Below, one piece after another: positions 35,783-46,779 of a stretch of 64,000 nt of DNA. Origin of the DNA: Dichetophora obliterata (taxonomy: Eukaryota; Arthropoda; Insecta; Diptera; Sciomyzidae); NCBI GenBank assembly GCA_963920525.1, contig OY986439.1, forward strand, positions 38,233,819 to 38,297,818, written 5' to 3'. A model generated the notes under the pieces. It did no database searches and was not told where the DNA came from. It saw only the letters and a program-made list of their open reading frames with translations. The first letter of the stretch is position 1. Each line of letters begins with the position of its first letter. The position numbers and the translations under genes are program-made.

Positions 35783-37428
35783 CACCGAAAAAAATGTGCG
35801 GAGTTAACCCAAGCTTTTTCGTGAGTCAAAAGAGTTTTTGAGAAGTTAAAAACGTTTTGTCGACGTAAAACGCAAAATGAATTGCATCAATATTTTTTTT
35901 TTTTTGTTACTATAAAACTTTTTTTGCTTGATACAACTCATTTTCAAAGCTTGAAGTAAATTAAAAGCAGTTTCAAATTAACTCTGCATCTTCTCCGAAC
36001 ATTTGTCCTATTAACTCCATTAAAACTTATTGTAACCATCAATGAAGAACGTCTTTGTATTTTAAAGCTTATGGACTTATGTTTAGCACGAAACAGAGTC
36101 TGCTCGAGCAAATATTTCCGTTTGTTCGTTTTACTATGAATGAAGAGAAAGAACTCAAATATTTTAACAAGCAAATCAAGTGTGCTGTAAGAATTAAATG
36201 TTGCATAATGATAAAAAGGGCCGTTTTTATTATTACGAGTTATATGTTTTCGTATATCTTTATCGAAGTGAAACTTCTTATGCGGTTATTTGATATAGAG
36301 GGTAAATTTTTCGAGTCTCGTCACGAAAGATTTTTTTTTAATCTTGTCACGAAAAATTGTGTACACAAGCAATGATATCTTTTTTGTATGGGGACCCCTA
36401 GAAGGGTGGCAGATAGAGTGTATGTGTCTTCAGAAGAAATGTTAAATAAAAAAAACAATAGAGCCAGCTCATACATTTGACCTCCCTAGGGGTTATCGAT
36501 TTTTTTATATGAACTATAATAGACAATTTCTTCTATTTTTTGTGTTTTTTGTACCGTGACCCCCAGAAGGGTGGTAAATAGAGTACAGGTGTGCTTAGAA
36601 GAAATGTTTAATGTAAAAATCAGTAGGACCAGACATTAGACCCTCTAACGGTCATAGATTTTTTATATTAATTATAATAAACATTGTTTCTTTTTGTGTT
36701 TTTTGTATCGGGATCCCCAGAAGGGTGGCAGATAGAGAAAAGGTAAGTTCAGAAGAAGTGTAAAGGGAAAAATTAATAGGACCAGCTCATATATTGATCC
36801 CCCTGGAGGTTATAGATTTTTTGATATGAATTATAAAAGGCATTTTTTTAACTTTTTGTTTTTTGTATGGGGACTCCCAAAATAGATCCCATAGATGAAT
36901 TTTTTCGGGTTATCTTGTAAATATCAAATCACGGACATATTCCGCATACATCGCGAACCATTAAGACCAGTATTACTAAATGAAGCACCAACCAATGACA
37001 TGAAAATATTAAATAAACAGAATATTTTTTATGAAAATTTTGTATTGTATTTCGTTTGAGATGCCATCTCGTTTTGTCTCTCTGTTTTTTTTTACAAAAA
37101 TCTATCTTATTCTTTATTTTAAGAAGTTTCCCTTTTGTACTGTATGCATACACACTATACTGTAATTTTTTTTTTACCTGCTATGCATTTTTTATTGAAA
37201 ATTTTAGGACACTAAAGAATTTTATTACATTTGGTACACAACTATTGTTTTAATAAAAGTCAAGATTCAAATATTTTTTTAGATAAAGTTATGAGTTTTT
37301 GGAACATACTAAAGTCACATATTTCCATATTTTATTAACGAAACTACATTAAACACTAATAAACAAATTTTTGTTGTATGTATCACGACATTTAGGCAAC
37401 CTTGCTCACTTAACACTTGAGAATATTC
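35783..37428. mobile_element. arm of a 'CACCGAAAAAAAT / GGAGTTAA' TIR element (left)
   Basis: Starts after TA (35781-35782) with CACCGAAAAAAATGTGCGGA. Matching ends face the other way at 40300 (followed by TA) and 39779. The arm contains a shared open frame: 36055-36375 (+) and 40006-39755 (-) both encode STKQSL-EQIFP and KCC-MIK, which shows only that the repeat is conserved between copies. The word GGAGTTAA / TTAACTCC is iterated. Its partner arm lies within the 37431-41071 element, so simple nesting cannot explain both. Confidence 0.65.
36396..36885. repeat. tandem repeat, about 160 bp x 3 units
   Basis: Units share GAAGGGTGGCAGATAGAG (at 36401, 36566 and 36720, with a decayed fourth at about 36879), AGGACCAGCTCATA and TTTTTGTATGGGGA. 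Periods are 165, 154 and about 159 bp. It lies in the left arm region of the 35783-37428 repeat and has no inverted partner in the right arm. Confidence 0.75.
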
Positions 37429-37430
37429 TA

Positions 37431-40400
37431 CACCCAAAAAAAAACGGAGTAAATAAAGGCATATTCGGGGTTAATTTAACTCTTTTCGTGTATGGTATTT
37501 TGCCAAAGCTGTAAAAACTATATTTAACTCCGTTTGTGCATGCAATTTACTTCGAAAGTAAAGTTTGTTTCAGAAGTCGTGCTGACTCCGTTATGAGTTG
37601 AATTAAGGTTAGCGGACTTGCATTGAGAACTATTACTTTGAGTTTACTTAAAAAAAAACTTGAACCAACTCATTTGAATGTAGCATTAGGCTTAAAAAAT
37701 AAACAAACCAACCCACGAAAGAGTCAAATTAAGAACTTGTTATTTCTTATTAATTTTATTTATTTTTTTCTTTCAATTGGGAACAAAAGAAATTAAAGAT
37801 AAGGTTAATATAAGTTTTTGAATAACACAATGCACGTCTGGGATAAGAATGCCGATGTCTTCCCTGTCGGTTTTATCCAAGTGCTTGATTGAGATTCCCA
37901 GCTCTGCAAGAATTTAAAATATTGCTTTATTTTGATATCTATACGGCACATTTTTACCTTTGCATTGCTCGATTAAAAATTCTGACATTTTCCTTTCCCG
38001 AAGAGGGTTGCAAATTATTTTTCGTCTTCAATCGGTTGAGTGGAAATGTCAGGCGCTGAAAACAAAAAACTTTTCACAGAGCAGCTTATTTACGCTTTAT
38101 CATTTTAGAATCTCTGTTTTTCAATTTTTCGTTTTCCGAAAATTTATGAAGTGACATGAACAATTTCACAAAACTTATTTTTAAGCTGATATTGTGCTCA
38201 ACAGTCAAAAGGTGTTTCATTTCTTTAATTTTATGGGGAATTTTTCAAAACAGGGATTTTTTTATATTAAACATATTACAAAAAAGAATAAATATTTACA
38301 TTGATTTTTACAATTCCTTGCTGTGGTTCTGTTTGTTGAATTAAGAGAAGGATATTTTTTTGCATTTATCAAAATGTAGTCTGGATTAAACAACAAGGTT
38401 ATGAAAGTTGTTTAAGTGATGAGTTAGGTATGAGTAAGGGATTGTAGAAGTGGACGTGGCATTTAACTTAACATCCCGATATATAGAGTATCCAGCGTAA
38501 GAGTACGAATATTAGCGGAGGTGAAAGAGGTGGTCGAGTTAAGCAAAAATTCGTTTGGTAGGCAAGGTTTTTTCGCACTCTTAGAAGTAATTGGGTTATT
38601 GTTTCTACCAGAAAAACAAACTCACGGAAAACTTATTTTAAAAACTCATTTAAGAGACAATGGAATGATCTTTCTCACGTTGTATCAACAAAACCACCCC
38701 ACGTATCCATAACCGAGCTGCGCTCTTGTGACGATGAGACTGAATCCGTTGAGACTAAATTTTCACATTGAGCGCAATATTCTCTGAATAATTTTTTAAG
38801 ATTAAATTTGTGATTTATTAAATTTTCTTTTTACTGACATAGAAATCATAAATATATCTTAAAAACAAAGTTAGTTGTACTTCAAAATTTTCACTTCAAA
38901 CAGTTCTTATAATTTTTCTGTGTTTTTTTTTCAACAAAATACAATTACGTAGAAGATAATATCATTATTTTTTCAAGTTAGTCAAATTTTTGAAGAAGAT
39001 ACAACCATAATGTTGATGTTACTAAAAATAAATTATATAAACCACAAGTTTTATGCTAAAAAATTCTTATTTATCAAGCAAAAGTCAGAGGAAATTGGGC
39101 TCAATGTAAATATTTAGTAGTTTCAACGGATTGATTTCATCATACATAAACTGTAAAAATAAGATTTTCGTGAGTTGGTTAGCTAAAATATTATGAATCA
39201 AAGTCATGAAATACCAATTAACCCCGTAACTCCTAAGGATGCGAAAATAGACAACCCATAAATTAGGATTTTTTGCTTAGCTCCACTTACTCTTTCACCT
39301 CCGTAAATATTCGTACTCTTACACTGGAAACCCTGTATATTGATGCTAGCATATGAAATTCGTAACAAGAGTGAGTAGAATATTCTCAGGAATATATTAT
39401 TAGTGTATAATAGTGTAGTATATTAGTGTATAATGTAGTTTTGTTAATAAAATATGGTACATGTGTGACTTTAGTATAATCCAAAAACTAATAAATTTTT
39501 TAAAAGTAAATGTATCTTCACTTTTATGAAAACAACAAATGTATAGAAAAATTTATAAAACTCTTTAAATTCCCAAAAATCTCTATAAAAATTACATCGC
39601 AAGTTAAAAACTGCTTAAAATTTAATTCAAGCTTTGAAAATTCATTGTTTGAAGCAGAAAAAGCTTTATATTAAAAAAAAATATTGATGCAATCAATTCG
39701 TTTTGAGTTTAACTGCGACAAAACGTTTTTAACTTCTCACGAAAAAAACTTGAGTTAACTCCGCATATTTTTTTCGGTGTTACGAGACTCAAAAAATTGG
39801 AGCATAAGTGGTTTCACTTCAATAAAGATATACGAAAACATATAACTTGTAATAATAAAAAGGCCCTTTTTAATCATTGTGCAACATTTAATTTTTACAG
39901 CACACTTGATTTGAATGTTTAAATATTTGAGTACTTTCTCTTCTTTCAAAGTAAAACGAGCCAACGGAAATATTTGCTCGCGCAAACTCTGTTTCGTGCT
40001 TAACATAACTCCGTTTCAGCTTTAAAATACAAAGTATGATCTTCGTAGATGGTGGCAGTAAGTTTTAACGGAGTTAAAAGAACAAATGTTTGGAGAAGAT
40101 GCAGAGTTAATTTGAAACTGGTTTAAATTTAATTCAAGCTTTGACAATTAATTGTTTCAAGCAGAAAAAACTTTATATTAACAAAAAAAATATTGATATA
40201 ATACATTTTGAGTTTTACTGCGACAAAAATTGTTTAACTCCTCAAAAACTCTTTTAACTCACAAAAAAACTTGGGCTAACTCCGCTTATTTTTTTCGGTG
40301 TACCTATTTTTGTACCAAATTTAATTATTCTAGCATCAATATATATCGGAATTAAGCATATTAAATTAAATGCCACGTCCATTTTTACATTAGTATAGGA

Positions 40401-41071
40401 ACACAACTAACTCATCTCTTAAAAAACATTCATAAACCTAGCATTCACCCTGTTATTTAAGCCTTACTATTTATCCCTTTTTTCAAATGTGTTAAATACA
40501 AAAATCCCTTTTTTGAAAATTCCCCTTAAAATCAAAGAAACATGAGACAACTTTGAAACAAATATTGAGAGTTGAGCGCAATTTAAGCTCAAAAGTAAAA
40601 AAAAGTTTTGTTTCATAAGAAATCGTAGAGATTCAAAATCGTGTATAAGCTGGTCTGTGAGTATGGAGAAGAGATTCTGTTTTCGGCGTTAGCCATGTCT
40701 TTAATTTCCTTTGTATTTAATTGAAATAAGAAATAAATAAAAATAATTAAACACAAAAGAAATTACGGGTTCTTTACTTGATTCTTTTGTGGGTGAGTTT
40801 GTTTATTTTTAAAGCTTCATGCTACATTTAAATGAGTTGATTCTAGTTTTTTTGAGTGAACTCAAAATTTAAAAAAAATCTCAATTTCTCAATCTTAAAA
40901 CAACTCAAAACGGATTCAGTACGACTTTTCGAACAAATCCAATTTTTGAAGTAAATTGAACACACAAACGGAGTTAAATATAGTTTTTACAGCTTTGGCA
41001 AAATACCATGCACGAACAGAGTTAAATTGACCCCGAAAATTACTTTATTTACTCCGCTTTTTTTTTGGGTG
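37431..41071. mobile_element. 3.6-kb TA-flanked TIR element with about 1-kb arms
   Basis: Ends CACCCAAAAAAAAACGGAGT and, inverted, CACCCAAAAAAAAAGCGGAG, bounded by TA at 37429-37430 and 41072-41073. The arms run 37431-38476 and 40320-41071, sharing GGTATTTTGCCAAAGCTGTA, AACTATATTTAACTCCGTTT and AAATGAGTTGATTC (inverse). The left arm is interrupted by the 850-bp element at 38486-39335. The interior up to 40300 is a fragment of the GGAGTTAA repeat. No transposase found. Confidence 0.8.
38486..39335. mobile_element. 850-bp TA-flanked TIR element nested in the above
   Basis: Left end GAGTATCCAGCGTAAGAGTA, right end inverted CAGGGTTTCCAGTGTAAGAG, both followed by TACGAATATT and CGGAGGTGAAAGAG. 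TA sits at 38484-38485 and 39336-39337. Removing it rejoins GATATA|TTGATGCTAG, matching the uninterrupted right arm at about 40330. A 63-codon frame at 38521-38712 is not recognisable. Confidence 0.8.
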
Positions 41072-41275
41072 TAGTGAGCATGTATACATAAGAACACATG
41101 GTAGTTATATTTTGTAGTTTCGTGTCGTTACGTGCCGCAAGAGGGCAGAGACCTTTAAACGACTTTTACGGCGGCTCGATATTGACTTCAAACCAATGAT
41201 TTCTTGGGCAAAGTTTTTGACAATTGCCCATAGAAGTTGTTTTTGCTATACTTGACCAGGCCTGAAGTTTTTGTC

Positions 41276-42414
41276 TAGAAACTGTTTTCGATTTTAAATA
41301 ACTATGCTTAAAATAACTCTTTACAAAATATCTTCCACATAATTTTCGTAAGCATTGCTGTTTTCACATGGTTCTCATTTCATTCTTTTGCTCACATAAA
41401 ATTTTCTTCTATTAAACTATGCTGAATACTCATCTTAAGACATAAAAAAATCCTTAAAAATCTGTATAGTTTCGTGGCAACTTCGACTACTTCTATCCGC
41501 ACGCTCTCAATTCTAACAATCCGGCTGTCAAAACATAAATTATTCGCCATAGCATCACTTGAAAGAATTTTAAGCTCATACCTGTGCTGTTAAACATTTT
41601 TACACCCTTTCAACCCACTTAACTGTGGCAATAAATCAAGCCAAGAGAAAACCAAAAAACTAGAAAAAAGGCCCATAACTCTTTTGAAAACTATCTGGCT
41701 AAGCGTTGCTACCAGCTTTTAGATTTTTTTTTTGTTTTGTTGCTGAATGCAAGAGATGCGTTGTCGTAGGTATAAAAACAGTGTTCAGTATTATTCCATG
41801 TCCATGTCTAACTGGCTAATGACTTTTTTGACATTTGTAGGCGTCCATCAGCGGTAACCGTTAGCTTATGATTTTTCATAGAATGATGCCACTGTATTTG
41901 CAAACGGCTACATGAGTGGGGTAGCGGAAAGGTAGGAGGGTGGAGTGCGCAGAAAACCGTGCTGCTAACTTCAGAATTTTTAATTTCATATCCATTTTGC
42001 TCACGCTCATAATTGTTGTCATGAGTTATTGCCACGCGTTGCGTTATTGTTGAGTTGTAAGCAAAAACTTGTTGCCGACGGCATAATTTGTCACTTGTTG
42101 GATGAGTTTTTTTATCGTTGGTGTGATTGCTGTTGTTGTTCAAGTAGCTCAGTAGTGCAGATATCCAGATTTAATGACTGCAATAAAACTCTTTCATATA
42201 AAAAGTTTTCGCAAACATTTTCGGGTTGAAATTTTTTGGTTTGTTTTTTTAATTGTTTTTTTTTTAGCTTGCTTCTTTTATTGTCAGTCTCCGCTCTTTC
42301 AGTTGAAAAGTGTCTACAACGAGATCCACATCAACTGTAGTTGTGTTATTTAGAGTAACTTTTCACACTTTATTAGTGCATAATTCTTTTAATACTTTTT
42401 GCAGTAGAGATTTA
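41276..42414. other. unique intronic sequence
   Basis: Little repeat content. The patch 41730-42150 is GC-richer, and 42100-42140 has a GTTGTTGTT run. The long frames on both strands at 41808-42229 overlap each other and have no domain. No exon is supported. Confidence 0.45.
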
Positions 42415-43330
42415 GTAGTAAAGCTATATTTTTAAAAAATTTGTACCACAGCACCCTATGGTCTTCAAGATATAGCAAAACGAGTGCCAAAAAAAGAGTA
42501 ACTGCAGTCGAAAGCATTTATGTACCAATTGCCATGCTAATCGAATGAACGGTTTATAAGTTTTTTGAAGAATTTGTACTACAGCGCTATCTGGTGTTCA
42601 AATTAATAAATAGCACCAAAATTATTACGGTACCCTAAAATCCCTACACACAGATTTTTAATGCTAATCTGATGAGGGGCTTAGTAGATTTTTTAGAGAT
42701 TTGTACTTTAGCGCCTTCTGATGTTCGATAGATAGAGCAATATTGATAGAACAAAATATTTAGTCATACCCGAAAACATATACAAATTTTAATGCTAGTC
42801 GAATGAGCGATTTAGGATTTTTCACGATTTTGTAAGAGTTTTGTACTACAGCATCACCACCCCATCTTATGGTCAAAATATAACACTATATATAGCAACA
42901 AAACACTCATCGCACCTCATATAAAATTTGTTAAGGCTAATCATGTGAGCAGTTTTTGAGTCTTTTTTTATAGAGATATGTACTACAGCTTCGTTTTGGA
43001 GTTTCAGTTATAGTAAATCAAATAGCACCAAATTAATTACGCTACTCTTTAATCCCTTAATATACAAATTTTAATGCAAATCGGATGAGGGGTTTTTGAG
43101 TTTTTTGCAGTTTCTTTAGATATTTGTACTACAGCGCCATCTTATGTTCGAAATGGAGTTAAATTGACAAAATCAAATTAGTTGAAATACCCGAAAACAC
43201 TTATATACAATTCTCATGCTAATTGGATAAGCGGTTTATGATTTTTTGTGGAATTTATACTACAGTGCCCTCTCGTGCTCGGGATAAAGCAAACCAAATA
43301 GTACCAAAATAATAACTATACCCTAAAAAC
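42415..43330 (+). repeat. minisatellite array, about 135-bp unit x 7
   Basis: Units carry TTTGTACTACAGCGCCATCT, a 'TGTTCGAAATAGAGCAAA' type segment and CAAATTTTAATGCTAATCGG (variants). The TTTGTACTACAG-like word starts near 42441, 42568, 42697, 42841, 42976, 43126 and 43251, so spacing is 125-150 bp. The same unit recurs in opposite orientation at 46780-48045. Confidence 0.8.
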
Positions 43331-44661
43331 TCACCATACATTAATCTTTACACACACACACATTAAATCCCTAAAAATTCTGAGAGTTTTTATGGATATT
43401 GATGTAATAATTTATAAGAAAATTTTTAACATTTTTGGCCAGATAAATAATTTTTTTTTATATCTTTGAAAAAAAGAAAACTTTGGCCTCTTTTATGTAA
43501 TATCCTTTAAGACATTTTTAAAAGGTTTTAAAAAATTTAATTCATTTTTTGAAACATGACAGGTAACTTCGAAGTTTTTTAAATGCTATCATGAAATTTT
43601 GGAGAAAAAATGAGAACACAGTTTTACAATACTTTAATTTACCTCTTCACTTATTTCACTTGTTTATGTTTAACTTCGTTGGGTGAAAATGCTGCAGCAT
43701 GGTGTCACATTGCAAGATATCGTAAAAATTCGATGTAACATCAGTAAATTTTTTTTCTCAATTCTACACTCCAGTCCACTTATCTTTCATCTTAATTTGT
43801 TCCGAGATAATGTTTATTGAATAGTTGTAACACCTATAAATCTTCCTTCTAGTAAAAAAGAAAAAGAAAATGAAAAACAACAAACAATATAAAAAGATGA
43901 CATATCCGATCAATCAAATGGCACTAAAAACTTTTTAACTATTTTTGTTATGTTTGACCACAATTACGCATTAAAAACCGTCATGTAAACATAAAAAGAA
44001 ACAAATAAAGTTTCTTTAAAAAAAGTATCTCTTTCACTTTTTAAGGTTATTATTAAGACTTTAACAGCTGTCTGTAGGCAAAGCTTGTTAAACCTTTGTT
44101 CAAGCCGTCATAATAAAACAAAGAAAGCCGACAAAAGCGGCTTAAATTTTATACGCTAATTTATTAGTGTTAAGTTGTGACATAAATCTTTTTATTTTGC
44201 TTTAATGTGAGATTTTAATTTTATTTGTTTACTTGTTGGTTTGGTTTTTTTATGTTTATTGAGAGTTATATCAAACATGTTTGTTGATATAATATATTTT
44301 CTCAATTGAAGTGAATGTATTTTTTTAAGTACTTGACTGAGGCGTTTTTTCATGTTTGTTTTTGTGTATTTCAAATTTTACAGTTCAACGAGTCTTATCA
44401 ATTAACCCATATCGGTTACTCTGGGTAAAATCAAACCTAGCCAGTTCTTGTTTTAGTAATACAGTCATTTTGGTTTTCTACACTGTTAGAAATCTTGGAA
44501 TAAATTTTAATACAAGCAAAGTATTACGGAGATTTTAAGTACAAAAAGTATTAGTACTTCTCAATTGATTACAAAATTTTTAAATTTATTTTGTTTTACA
44601 TATTATTACATTTCAAATATTACAACGATAATTTATACCTTTGGAATCATTCGATACTATA

Positions 44662-45146
44662 CCCTCCAGGAAAAATCGGAAGGCTTCCATCTTAAAGTTA
44701 TAAAGAAACATTCCCCACCGTATCTTTCGGAAGCTTTAGGGTAGTTTTGTATTTATGTTGTTTCCAAACCGCTTTTTTAAGAATGCATATGGAAACTTTT
44801 ACTTATTGTCAAGCAATGACAATTGAAAATATTAATATCATTGTTTCCTAGCCGCTTATTATTGAATTCGATAGTCTAGTGGTAGCACGCTTGACTGTCG
44901 CTCAAGGGTCCCGGGTTCGAATCCTGGCCGGGCATTTTCATAACAAGGGAGAGAAATGTTTCCACATTAATTTTTAATGCAGCGGAGAGGAATGTTTCCA
45001 CATTCATTTTTAACACTGCGGAAAGTTTCCCTTCAATGACATGCTATGTAAAAAAAGAAGTGGAGTGTCCAACGGAAAGCAATGCTTCCTACATTCCATG
45101 GAATGTTTCCTGTTTATATCCGGGAATGTTTCCATTTCCTGAAGGG
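44662..45146. mobile_element. 485-bp TA-flanked TIR element with a tRNA-Asp-like core, family 'GGAATGTTTCC'
   Basis: Ends CCCTCCAGGAAAAATCGGAA and, inverted, CCCTTCAGGAAATGGAAACA, bounded by TA at 44660-44661 and 45147-45148. The body iterates GGAATGTTTCC and GGAAGC-type words in both orientations. The tRNA-like core at 44865-44934 is almost exactly central. It is nested in the 44481-45482 element. Confidence 0.82.
44865..44934 (+). tRNA. tRNA-Asp(GTC)-like core, acceptor stem broken (not a functional tRNA)
   Basis: Cloverleaf elements visible: TA at positions 8-9, D-arm GTCT-AGTGGTA-GCAC (partly paired), and anticodon stem CTTGA/TCAAG fully paired around loop CTGTCGC with anticodon GTC (44897-44899). 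The T arm is CCGGG-TTCGAAT-CCTGG with one G-T wobble. The 5' acceptor strand AATTCGA cannot pair with the 3' strand CCGGGCA, so a mature tRNA is unlikely. Box A (TAGTCTAGTGG) and box B (GGTTCGAATCC) are good Pol III promoter matches. It sits at the centre of a TIR element, so I treat it as a mobile-element component. Confidence 0.6.
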
Positions 45147-45572
45147 TACTGATATAATACAATATTGATTGTATTTAATTTTTAAGACATGCTGTATTTA
45201 TATTTCAATAAAATTTTTAATTAAATTTTAATACAATTCAAATATTACAACATTATTTTATTCCTACTGGAAAAAATTTGATACTATGGTTTATATTATA
45301 ATAAATTTTGAATACAAAATGAGTATTTAAAATGAATACGAACTGAGCATTCGATTTCAATACATATTTTTATTAAAAATAATTTTTAATATTTGGCCAG
45401 TATTCAATTTTAATACAATTTTAGTGTGGTCATATATTTAAGCCAAAAAGTATTAAAATGTATTCCAAGATTTCTAACCGTGTAGTTTTATAAGTTTTTT
45501 GCGCAATTTACTTTGCTTATAAAAAAATATTTTATCAGTGATATGTTTCTGTTACAAAAAGTAAACATAGTA

Positions 45573-46050
45573 TTAAATAAAACAATTACAAGAACAATAA
45601 GCAAAAACTAAAGTTAGCAAAATGAACAGCAACAAAAAAGTATAGAAGGGAGAAAAACTGAGAAATTGACACTGAAATCGCATCGCCTCTGTGATGCAGT
45701 GCGCTAAAATGCGCTGGCACGGCGACCCACGCCCGGGTTCGATTCCTGGTGCTGGCATCACAAACGTTTTAGATGAAGCCTGTAGCAGGGCCGAAATTGC
45801 AATAAAACCAACTAGTCATGTTTTCCTTTTCATATTGAAAATGTTGTTAATTCTTTGGACAAAAATTCGTTAGAGCAATTAATTGTTCTAACCTGACCTA
45901 AAGTTCATTAAACAATTTTAATCTATCAAACAACTAGAATTTGTATTTCAAATCAAGAATGATTTAAACTATTGTATTTTAATCATAGAAAATTAACATA
46001 ATTATAAATAATAAGGTCATATAGAAAACTTTCAATTGTAATTATTATAA
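45573..46050 (+). repeat. tRNA-cored repeat, family 'ATTTGTATTT', copy 1 (one arm)
   Basis: The tRNA-like core at 45689-45757 has box A-like TGATGCAGTGCGC and box B GGGTTCGATTCC. It is followed by a conserved body (GAAATTGCAAT, TTTTCCTTTTCATATTGAAA, AATTGTTCTAACC) and by an arm CTATCAAACAACTAGAATTT. Related in reverse orientation to 63181-63775. The peptide frame shared by both copies (CSRAEIAI) is only the shared repeat. The left arm seems missing here. Confidence 0.7.
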
Positions 46051-46779
46051 AATTATTTTTTCAGTAAACACAACTGTGGTATTGCTTTTCTCAAATCAGA
46101 TTGCACTATATAAAATAATTTTTCTAACTCTTCACACTGAAAATATGTCAATTTTATGCCATCTGATTTGGGACATTCTATTCTTCATACAAAAAAGCTC
46201 TTTTTTGAATAAATGCTTAGTTGCATATAATATTAATAAATTGTTCTCAAATTAGTAACTTGAAATTCAACAACAAATTCATGATAAATCAATTGCTAAA
46301 GGTGTTCAGGATGTGGTGCTATTTGTTTTAAAATTATTCAACATTAATTCTAGGGATTGACAAATTCGTAGAAGATTGCTGCATATTTAATTTATTTTTT
46401 CTTGGGAGAAAAAAGTATATTTTAAAAAATTCACAAACAATTCCAACTAAAACAAATTTGCTACCAATACGATAACATACTTTGGCATATACAATAAAAT
46501 ACATGCACACAAAAATTAATTTGTTTGCTGTATATTATACAGGTTTTTGTACTCAAAACAGCATGTATTTTCTTAATGTCCTAAAAATTTACTACGGATA
46601 TCAAGTTTATCACAAATACACTATACAAGACCAAAAATACACCATATCGTGAAGAGCGGTGTTGACTTAATTTTGAACTCTGAACTACTAAATTTTATTC
46701 CTTATTTCATAGTATAAATAAATGATTGTAAAATGTACAGAAAAATTATAATTTTATTATTAAGCACTTAGCTAAAGAG

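Larger units (their letters stand above)
31838..41275. repeat. large nested inverted-repeat complex (outer arms)
   Basis: Outer arms: 31838-31980 contains TTTGCCCAAGAAACCATTGG and GAAGTCAATATCGAGC, and 41165-41275 carries the same inverted. The arm then resumes at 35400-35445 (AAGGTCTCTGCCCACTTAAG, GGCACGTAACGAAACC), matching 41115-41160 inverted. The left arm is therefore split by about 3.4 kb holding a Helitron-like element and a hAT. Inside lie further inverted pairs (35783-37400 against 39360-40300; 37431-38476 against 40320-41071). No intact gene is inside. Confidence 0.7.
44481..45482. mobile_element. TA-flanked TIR element, family 'GGTTAGAAATCTTGG', copy 2, with nested element
   Basis: Ends CACTGTTAGAAATCTTGGAA and, inverted, CACGGTTAGAAATCTTGGAA, flanked by TA (44479-44480; 45483-45484). 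1,002 bp, of which 44662-45146 is a second TIR element. Without that the length is about 515 bp, close to the 556-bp sister at 22749-23304. The word TTTTAATAC is iterated. Confidence 0.82.

Noticed and set aside
36055..40006. Apparently conserved protein shared by 36055-36375 (+) and 39755-40006 (-)
   Set aside because: Both lie in the arms of one inverted repeat. The peptide has no domain, and similarity is explained by DNA-level repeat identity.
41808..42229. Opposed 111- and 66-codon frames
   Set aside because: They overlap on opposite strands, lack domains and look like chance in a GC-richer patch.
44865..44934. Functional tRNA-Asp gene
   Set aside because: The acceptor stem strands do not pair and the sequence sits at the centre of a TIR element. 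Kept only as a tRNA-like core.
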